Part shown: positions 44,603-50,717 of the stretch, one piece after another
Layout: every line of letters starts with the position of its first letter
Numbering within the stretch: position 1 is the stretch's first letter
Source: Flexivirga endophytica
Lineage (GTDB): Bacteria; Actinomycetota; Actinomycetes; Actinomycetales; Dermatophilaceae
Assembly (NCBI RefSeq): GCF_014640635.1
Contig: NZ_BMHI01000003.1
Span: 372,001-436,000, forward strand
Direction of reading: 5' to 3'
Length of the DNA stretch: 64,000 nucleotides
Made by a program: the position numbers and the translations under genes
Notes under the pieces: model-generated
The model's input: only the letters and a program-made list of their open reading frames with translations
What the model was told of the DNA's origin: nothing
Databases searched by the model: none

Positions 44603-45394
44603 GTGGCGAAATCCGTGAATGCTCCGACCGGTACACAGGCCATCGAGCGCGCGCTCAGTGTGCTCGGCGTCCTTGCGGACGACGGGGAGTTGTCGGCCGG
44701 CGAGCTGGCCCAACGCACCGGCCTCACGGCCGGGACCGCCAGCCGCATCGCGAAGGCGCTCGTCGCCGAGGGCATGCTGCTGCGCGACCCGGAGACCGAG
44801 TGCTACCACCTCGGGCCTCGCGCGGTCGTGCTCGGGCGCTCCGCCGAGCGTGTGCTCGGCATCGACAAGGCGATGCAACCGCTGCAGGGATTGGCCGAGA
44901 GTTCGCACGAGTCGGTCAACCTGGCGGCGCGCGACGGGGCCGAGTCGGTCGTGCTGGCCCGCGTGCAGTCCACTCTGCCACTGCGGTTCGTGCAGCACGT
45001 CGGAGCCCGATTCCCGCTCTACAGCACAGCTTCCGGCAAGGCCATGCTGGCCTTCGGGGACGCGACGGAGTCCTATCTCGCAGAGTTGCCGACCCGGCTT
45101 CCTCCGGTCGGCCCCGGGACGCTCGCCACCCGCGCCCAGCTGGAACGTCAGCTGGAGCAGATCCGCGAGCGTGGTTACTCGATCGACATCGAGGAGAACG
45201 TCGAAGGCGTCCGCTGTGTCGGCGCACCGGTGGTCGACGGCGACGGGATCGCGCGTGCCGCCGTGGTGGTGCAAGCGCCCAGCGTCCGCATGCACAAGGA
45301 CCGCATCGACGAACTCGGGCCCGCTGTCGCGACAACGGCTCGAGAGGTCTCCCGCGTCATACCGGATGCGAGCGTGCTGCGCTCACAGGGATGA
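44603..45394 (+). CDS. IclR-family transcriptional regulator
   Basis: 263-residue regulator. The N-terminal winged helix is ALSVLGVLADDGELSAGELAQRTGLTAGTASRIAKALVAEGMLLRD; the effector domain includes ESSHESVNLAARDGAESVVLARVQS, PLYSTASGKAMLAFG and GYSIDIEENVEGVRCVGAPVVDGDG. It starts with GTG. It diverges from the transhydrogenase-MHS permease operon across a perfect 25-bp dyad and is its likely regulator. It converges on the GntR gene with only 15 bp between the stops. Confidence 0.92.
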   Translation: MAKSVNAPTGTQAIERALSVLGVLADDGELSAGELAQRTGLTAGTASRIAKALVAEGMLLRDPETECYHLGPRAVVLGRSAERVLGIDKAMQPLQGLAESSHESVNLAARDGAESVVLARVQSTLPLRFVQHVGARFPLYSTASGKAMLAFGDATESYLAELPTRLPPVGPGTLATRAQLERQLEQIRERGYSIDIEENVEGVRCVGAPVVDGDGIARAAVVVQAPSVRMHKDRIDELGPAVATTAREVSRVIPDASVLRSQG

Positions 45395-45409
45395 CGCGGC
45401 CTCCTGCCC

Positions 45410-46102
45410 CTACTCGTCCTCGTCGACAAGGTCGGACCAAGCGCGCCATGCCTCGGTGTCCCCGTCGTCATACGCCTGCGCCACCAGCAGTCGACCGGTG
45501 TCGATCAGGTGCCTTCGCATCGAGATCGCGGCACGCGCGGGGTCCGCGTCGGCTATTGCGTCGACGAACGGTTCGTGCTCCTCGAGCACTTCCAGGTGGG
45601 AGCGGGACCGACCTGCGGTGTTCGCCCCGATGAGCCTGGTCGTGTCTCGCAGCTCCGCGATGAGGGCGACCAGCCGGGAGCTGCCCGAGCACTCCAGGAT
45701 CACCGCGTGAAGTAGCTCGTCGGCCGTGCCGAAGGCCACCTCGTCACCGGATGTGGCAGCCTCCCGCATCCGGGTCAGCTGACGATGCAACTGCTGCACG
45801 ACGGCGTCGCGGTCACGTCCTTGGCGGGCCGCACGTGCCGCTGCCTGGGGCTCCAGGGCGAGGCGCAACGCGAAGATCTCGGCGATGTCCTGGCCGGTGG
45901 GCCGGACACGGCGGAAACCGCGCTGCGGGACGAATTCGACGAGTCCCGCCTCAGCCAGGCGCAGCAGCCCCTCACGAACCGGGCTGCGGGACATGCCCAG
46001 CCGCTCGGCCATCTCGGGGACCGAGTGGAAGCCGTCCCGGCCGATCGTCCCGTCATACAGCCACGTACGTATCTGCGTCGCCGCGCGCTCCGCCAGAGTC
46101 AT
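45410..46102 (-). CDS. GntR-family (FCD) transcriptional regulator
   Basis: 230-residue FadR-subfamily regulator. The N-terminal winged helix reads MTLAERAATQIRTWLYDGTI, then EMAERLGMSRSPVREGLLRLAEAGLVEFVPQRGFRRV. The C-terminal FCD domain supplies metal/carboxylate-ligand helices (IFALRLALEPQAAARAAR, DELLHAVILECSGSSRL, RRHLIDTGRL). Three in-frame ATGs (46120, 46111, 46102) fall inside a 22-bp palindrome shared with the divergent gene; I use 46102, but none has a ribosome site, so a leaderless transcript is possible. Probable regulator of the adjacent D-2-hydroxyacid dehydrogenase gene. Confidence 0.9.
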   Translation of the reverse strand: MTLAERAATQIRTWLYDGTIGRDGFHSVPEMAERLGMSRSPVREGLLRLAEAGLVEFVPQRGFRRVRPTGQDIAEIFALRLALEPQAAARAARQGRDRDAVVQQLHRQLTRMREAATSGDEVAFGTADELLHAVILECSGSSRLVALIAELRDTTRLIGANTAGRSRSHLEVLEEHEPFVDAIADADPARAAISMRRHLIDTGRLLVAQAYDDGDTEAWRAWSDLVDEDE

Positions 46103-46121
46103 GAGTAACATGTTACTCATG
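46100..46121. promoter_or_regulatory. 22-bp perfect palindrome covering the start codons of two divergent genes
   Basis: The arm catgagtaaca (46100-46110) is followed directly by its exact complement tgttactcatg (46111-46121). It holds the GTnAC-type core (gtaacatgttac) of GntR/FCD operators. Every candidate ATG of the GntR gene (minus strand) and of the FAD/FeS dehydrogenase gene (plus strand) lies within it, so both products would begin with the same residues MSNMLLM if the outermost ATGs were used. Confidence 0.85.
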
Positions 46122-48947
46122 CCGTTGATTTCCGCACTTCGTTCCGCCGGGCTGGAGGCCCGCGACGACGACACCACCCGTGCGATCTACAGCTCGGACG
46201 CGTCGCTCTATCGTGTGCCGCCGCTCGCGGTCGCCTTCCCCCGCTCCGCGGAGGAGCTTGTCGCCGCATATGCCGTGGCGCGTGAGGACGGCGTCCCGTT
46301 GACCACGCGTGGTGCTGGCACGTCCGTGGCGGGGAACGCAGTTGGGCCGGGACTCGTCGTCGACACCTCCCGCCACCTGAACCAGATCCTCGAGATCGAT
46401 CCCGACGCACGCACCGCGCGGGTGCAGCCCGGCGTCATACAGGAGCAGCTGCAGCGCGCCGCCGCCCCGCACGGACTGCGCTTCGGGCCGGACCCGTCGA
46501 CGTCGACCCGGTGCACGATCGGCGGGATGATCGGCAACAACGCCTGCGGCTCGCGCAGTCTGGGCTACGGCCGGACGGTCGACAATGTACTCGCCTTGCA
46601 CGGATTCTTCGGCACGACAAGCGAATTCACTGTCCGCAGTGGGTATGACGACCCGACACCCACAGCGGAGGCAACTGCGCTGCGGGGAATCGCGAAGGAC
46701 GACCTGGCACACATCCGCACGCAGTTCGGCCGCTTCGGCCGGCAGGTCTCCGGCTACTCCCTGGAACATCTGCTGCCCGAGCGCGGCGCGGACGTCACGC
46801 GCTTCCTGGTCGGCACCGAGGGCACCCTCGGGGTGGTCACCGAGGCCACCGTCCGGCTGGTGCCCGACCCGAAGCACCGCCGGATGATCGCGCTCGGCTT
46901 CACCGACATCGTCGCTGCAGGGGTCGCATCCCCCGCCGTGCTTGCGCACAACCCGACCGCGTGTGAGGGGTTGGATGCCCGGCTCATCGACGTCCTGCGC
47001 ACCCGTCGCGGCGACGCGGCAGTGCCGGACCTGCCGCGCGGTGGCGCGTGGCTCTTCGTCGAAGTCAGTGGTGATGACCTGGCCGAGGTTGATGCCCGAG
47101 CTGCCGCAGTTGCTGCGGATTCTGCTCTGGGAGCGGTGGATTCACGGGTAGTGACCTCTGCCTCCGAGACAGCCGCGCTCTGGCGGATCCGCGCCGACGG
47201 CGCTGGGTTGGCCGGCCGCTCGCCGGCCGGTGAGCCGGCCTGGCCGGGCTGGGAGGACGCGGCAGTCCCTCCGGATCAGTTGGGCGACTACCTGCGCGAT
47301 TTCGACGAGCTGGTCACCTCGCACGGCCTCACCAGTGCACCGTTCGGGCACTTCGGCGACGGCTGCATGCACGTTCGGTTGGACCTGCCGTTGCAGCGCC
47401 CCGATGCGCGAAAGGTGTTGCGGTCCTTCATGACCGACGCGGCGCAACTGGTCGGCCGGTATGGCGGGTCGCTGTCCGGCGAGCACGGCGACGGACGCGC
47501 CCGCAGCGAACTGCTCCCACACATGTATGACGCCCGGTCGATCGCGCTCTTCGGCGAGGTGAAGCGGATCTGCGATCCCGAAAACCTGCTCAGCCCAGGC
47601 ATTCTCGTCGATCCCGCGCCGATCGACTCAGATCTGCGCTTTCCCGCACCGCGAGCACCTCGTACTCGCAGGTCGAGTCCCCTCGCGCTCTCCTGGGCAG
47701 CCGACGACGGCGACTTCAGTCAGTCGGTGCACCGCTGCACCGGCGTCGGCAAGTGCCGAGCCGACAACACCGGCTCCGGTGGGGTCATGTGCCCGTCATA
47801 CCTGGCGACGAAGGAGGAGAAGGACTCCACCCGCGGTCGCGCGCGAGTACTGCAGGAGATGATCAACGGCTCTGTGGTGCAACCGGATTGGCGTGCACCC
47901 GAAGTGCACGAGGCCCTCGACCTGTGCCTGTCCTGCAAAGGGTGCTTGTCCGACTGCCCGACCGGCGTCGACATGGCCTCGATGAAGTCGGAGGTGCTGC
48001 ACCAGGCGTATGCCGGCCGGCGTCGCCCGATCTCGCACTACACGCTGGGGCGGCTCCCGCAGTGGTTGCGACTCGCCCGCCGCACGCCCCGAGTCGCTCG
48101 CGTGGCAATGCGGTTCGGCGACCGGGTGGGCTTCGGCAAGCGACTGGCGGGCGTGGATCCGAGGCGGTCGATCCCTGTCATCGCGAAGACCTCGTTCGCG
48201 CAATGGGCGAGCAAGCACGACCTGCACCCCTATGCCTCGGGGGTTGGTGAGCAACCTGCACTGCTGTGGGTCGATACGTTCACCGACCAGTTCACCCCGG
48301 AGATCGGCGCGGCGATGGTCAGCGTGCTGCGCGGTGCCGGTTATCAGCCGGTGCTCCCGCCCCGCTCGGTGTGCTGCGGCCTGACCTTGATCTCGACCGG
48401 CCAACTCGATGCCGCGAAAAGCGCTCTCACCACACTGGTTTCGACGCTCGCACCAGCAGCCGCGGACGGAGTTCCGATCGTCGGCGTCGAGCCGTCCTGC
48501 ACCGCGGTGCTGCGCCACGATCTGCTGGAGTTGCTGCCGGGCAACGAGGAAGCCACGCAGGTCGCACGCGCCACCGTCACCCTGGCCGAGCTGTTGACGC
48601 GCACGGACGGCTGGCAGGCGCCAGACCTGGCCGGCACCCGCGTCGTCGCCCAGCCGCACTGCCATCATCACGCCGTAATGTCGTGGACCGCCGACGAAGC
48701 ACTGCTGAAGTCGGCGGGTGCCGAAGTCGTGCGAGTCGGCGGATGTTGTGGTCTGGCAGGCAATTTCGGCGTCGAGCAGGGCCACTACGAGGTGTCGGTC
48801 GCCGTCGCGGAGACCAACCTGCTGCCTGCGGTGCGCGATGCCCGCCCGGATGACGTCATCCTCGCCGACGGGTTCTCGTGCCGCACGCAACTGCAGGACC
48901 TGGCTGGCGCTGACGCCATACACCTGGCGCAGTTGCTTGCCCGCTGA
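46119..48947 (+). CDS. FAD-binding and 4Fe-4S fused dehydrogenase, YdiJ/D-2-hydroxyglutarate dehydrogenase-like
   Basis: 942-residue flavo-iron-sulfur enzyme. Residues ~30-210 are a PCMH FAD-binding domain (PLTTRGAGTSVAGNAVGPGLVVDTSRHL, TIGGMIGNNACGSRSLGYGRTVDN). Residues ~230-500 are the FAD-linked oxidase C-domain (FGHFGDGCMHVRLDLP, GGSLSGEHGDGRARSELLPHMY). Residues ~540-620 carry two [4Fe-4S] motifs (CTGVGKCRADNTGSGGVMCPSY, CLSCKGCLSDCPTG). Two CCG domains follow (VCCGLTLISTG, GGCCGLAGNFG). This order matches E. coli YdiJ, a D-2-hydroxyglutarate dehydrogenase, and GlcD-GlcF fusions. Start candidates 46101, 46110 and 46119 all lie in the operator palindrome. It would reoxidise D-2-hydroxyglutarate made by the nearby transhydrogenase; D-lactate is an alternative substrate. 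Confidence 0.88.
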   Translation: MPLISALRSAGLEARDDDTTRAIYSSDASLYRVPPLAVAFPRSAEELVAAYAVAREDGVPLTTRGAGTSVAGNAVGPGLVVDTSRHLNQILEIDPDARTARVQPGVIQEQLQRAAAPHGLRFGPDPSTSTRCTIGGMIGNNACGSRSLGYGRTVDNVLALHGFFGTTSEFTVRSGYDDPTPTAEATALRGIAKDDLAHIRTQFGRFGRQVSGYSLEHLLPERGADVTRFLVGTEGTLGVVTEATVRLVPDPKHRRMIALGFTDIVAAGVASPAVLAHNPTACEGLDARLIDVLRTRRGDAAVPDLPRGGAWLFVEVSGDDLAEVDARAAAVAADSALGAVDSRVVTSASETAALWRIRADGAGLAGRSPAGEPAWPGWEDAAVPPDQLGDYLRDFDELVTSHGLTSAPFGHFGDGCMHVRLDLPLQRPDARKVLRSFMTDAAQLVGRYGGSLSGEHGDGRARSELLPHMYDARSIALFGEVKRICDPENLLSPGILVDPAPIDSDLRFPAPRAPRTRRSSPLALSWAADDGDFSQSVHRCTGVGKCRADNTGSGGVMCPSYLATKEEKDSTRGRARVLQEMINGSVVQPDWRAPEVHEALDLCLSCKGCLSDCPTGVDMASMKSEVLHQAYAGRRRPISHYTLGRLPQWLRLARRTPRVARVAMRFGDRVGFGKRLAGVDPRRSIPVIAKTSFAQWASKHDLHPYASGVGEQPALLWVDTFTDQFTPEIGAAMVSVLRGAGYQPVLPPRSVCCGLTLISTGQLDAAKSALTTLVSTLAPAAADGVPIVGVEPSCTAVLRHDLLELLPGNEEATQVARATVTLAELLTRTDGWQAPDLAGTRVVAQPHCHHHAVMSWTADEALLKSAGAEVVRVGGCCGLAGNFGVEQGHYEVSVAVAETNLLPAVRDARPDDVILADGFSCRTQLQDLAGADAIHLAQLLAR

Positions 48948-48979
48948 ACGTGCGCCGCAACTGGGCCCGCGCACCCTTC

Positions 48980-49073
48980 GCCGAGAGGACAGCCAAATGT
49001 CGAGAGGACAGGGGATTCGGCTCATTTCGTCTCAATTCGCCTGTCCTCTGGGTATATTGCCTGTCCTCTCGGC
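48980..49073. repeat. 94-bp intergenic palindromic element, copy 2 (reverse orientation)
   Basis: Same length and layout as the element at 10474-10567 but inverted. The outer arms gccgagaggaca (48980-48991) and tgtcctctcggc (49062-49073) are perfectly complementary. A second gagaggaca starts at 49002, and tgtcctct at 49042. The segment ggacagccaaatgtcgagag matches the reverse complement of copy 1 with one mismatch. The centre has diverged, so the inner 52-bp dyad of copy 1 is only partly kept. It lies between the convergent dehydrogenase and SELENBP1-like genes and could terminate both. Confidence 0.82.
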
Positions 49074-49090
49074 AAAGACGGTGGCGGGCC

Positions 49091-49120
49091 CGTCATAGCC
49101 CGTCATAGCCCGTCATAGCC
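49091..49120. repeat. 10-bp tandem repeat, three copies
   Basis: The unit cgtcatagcc occurs three times head to tail, followed by a partial, mutated fourth (ggtcaca), immediately before the stop codon of the SELENBP1-like gene on the minus strand. It is intergenic and has no hairpin; it is probably a slippage product. Confidence 0.8.
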
Positions 49121-49122
49121 GG

Positions 49123-50448
49123 TCACATCCGCATACCTCCACCACCGACGGCAAAGCCGTGCGGGCGGAGCTGCACACCCGGGATGGCCGTGTTGAAGTC
49201 GACCTGGAAGCGGGGGTCCTCGGTCAGTTTATCCCCCTTGACGTTGAAGACCCGGACGTAGTGATCGCCGTCGAGGTGCACCTTGCCAGCACTGCCCTCG
49301 TTCAGAAAGTAGTCGGTGACGACGAGCTGGGTGTCGTAGTCGGCCAGCATCGCCATGTGCGGACCTGCGCCAGCAGGCAGCCGGTAGTCGTCCAGCAGCC
49401 GCGGGTGGCTGGGGTCGGTGATGTCGAACATCGCCACGCCGCTGGCCCGGCCGGGACTCACGTAGGGAACGAAGAGGCGCGTGCCGTCGGACGAGACACT
49501 CATGATCTGGGTCAACGCGCCCGGGACGAGCGTGTTGAAGTCGAAAACGTCCTGATAGCCGCCGGTCCGGGCGTTGAAGAGATAGAGCTGGCCATTGCCA
49601 CTGCCTCCGACATACCCCTCCCCGTCACGACTCTTCGGGAGCAGCTGGCAATCCATCGAAGCGGCACCCGCGGGCAGTTCAATTGTCTTGGTAATTGTCA
49701 GCTTTCGGTAGTCCCAGACCCGGACCGAGGACCGGATCTGCATCGGCCCGGGCACCGAGTTGAGGGTGCTCGCCGGTGCCACGAAGTCGCAGGTCACCAT
49801 CAGGTTGAGGTCCGCGCGGATGGCGATGCCGTGCGGGTTGAAGTCGGCCGGCGGCTTCTTGGGATACATGCCGACGACGTTGCCCGCCGCGTTGAGTTTG
49901 GCGATCCGGCCCGGAGAGCCACCGGCGAGCGACCCCATCTCGGTGACGAGGAAACCGTTGTTGGGCTCGGCTGCGAAGGCGTCCGGAAATGCCGCCAACG
50001 GGGTCTTCGCAGACTTGACGAAGACCGGGTGATTGGGATCCTTCAGGCTGAAGAAGAACAGCCAGTTGTGGTCCTGCATGGACGCGAGGATGCCGCCACA
50101 CGCCAACACTTGTCCGCTCGCGGACAGTCCACAGTGGTGCGGCTCGTTGTTCGTTCCCGCCGACCCGGGCACGATCGTCTCCGCAATGACCTTGCCGTAG
50201 TCCGGGCTGGCCGGGTTGAAGTTCAGCGTGATCACCCGGTCGGACTGATCGGCCTGGCCGGGCGTCGGGCCTGCCCATACATACATGTTCTGTACGGCGC
50301 CTGCCGCCCCCCGTGGCCCGCCGCTCGCCGCGTAGGCGACACCCGCACCACAGACGGAGGCAACCAGGACGATGGCCGGAACGCCGGCCCGAGCGTGGCG
50401 AACGGCGCGGCGGATACCGCCCTGTGCGCGCCGTGAAGTGGACATCAT
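49123..50448 (-). CDS. Exported SELENBP1 / methanethiol oxidase-like protein
   Basis: 441-residue beta-propeller protein with an N-terminal export signal (RHARAGVPAIVLVASVCGAGVAYAASGG). The body follows the SELENBP1/MtoX fold: NFNPASPDYGKVIAE, the metal-site NEPHHCGLSASG, FNPHGIAIR, SSVRVWDYRKLTITKTIELP, SVSSDGTRLFVPYVSPGRASGVAMFDITDPSHPRLLDDYRLP and the closing VDFNTAIPGVQLRPHGFAVGGG. Human SELENBP1 and bacterial MtoX oxidise methanethiol to formaldehyde, H2S and H2O2 using copper; the His-rich positions are kept, but the CxxC region of the human protein is absent. It is last in an operon with a LuxR-type regulator. Whether methanethiol is its substrate is inference. Confidence 0.72.
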   Translation of the reverse strand: MMSTSRRAQGGIRRAVRHARAGVPAIVLVASVCGAGVAYAASGGPRGAAGAVQNMYVWAGPTPGQADQSDRVITLNFNPASPDYGKVIAETIVPGSAGTNNEPHHCGLSASGQVLACGGILASMQDHNWLFFFSLKDPNHPVFVKSAKTPLAAFPDAFAAEPNNGFLVTEMGSLAGGSPGRIAKLNAAGNVVGMYPKKPPADFNPHGIAIRADLNLMVTCDFVAPASTLNSVPGPMQIRSSVRVWDYRKLTITKTIELPAGAASMDCQLLPKSRDGEGYVGGSGNGQLYLFNARTGGYQDVFDFNTLVPGALTQIMSVSSDGTRLFVPYVSPGRASGVAMFDITDPSHPRLLDDYRLPAGAGPHMAMLADYDTQLVVTDYFLNEGSAGKVHLDGDHYVRVFNVKGDKLTEDPRFQVDFNTAIPGVQLRPHGFAVGGGGMRM

Positions 50449-50693
50449 GACTCCCCATCTCGCGTGATCCGGATTTCGCTCAGCGTCGGTCCGTCCAGCA
50501 ACCCGTCCAGGGCCGCGAGCAACTCCAACCAGCCGCTGAACTGTCTCGGCTCGCCGGATTCATGACGCGCGCTGCCAGTGATTTGGCCGTCCCCGACCTG
50601 AGCGTCGATGATCACCCGACGCGTCTCCACTGCCATGGGACGAGCCTGCTCGGAGGCGGCGATCGCCACATCCGGGAGATCCCCAGACGACAC
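50445..50693 (-). CDS. Small conserved hypothetical protein
   Basis: 82-residue soluble protein of unknown function (ETRRVIIDAQVGDGQITGSARHESGEPRQFSGWLELLAALDGLL). The pattern, a short beta-sheet followed by a W-LELLAALD helix, recurs in small actinobacterial proteins encoded near secreted enzymes, but I recognise no family. It overlaps the SELENBP1-like gene by 4 bp (ATGA) and lies 24 bp behind the LuxR-type regulator, so it is part of a three-gene operon. Confidence 0.7.
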   Translation of the reverse strand: MSSGDLPDVAIAASEQARPMAVETRRVIIDAQVGDGQITGSARHESGEPRQFSGWLELLAALDGLLDGPTLSEIRITRDGES

Positions 50694-50717
50694 CCCCAGA
50701 AATTGGCGGCAGGGGTG

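Noticed and set aside
49091-49120. Tandem 10-bp repeats as a CRISPR array
   Set aside because: The units are contiguous without spacers and too short; there are no cas genes.
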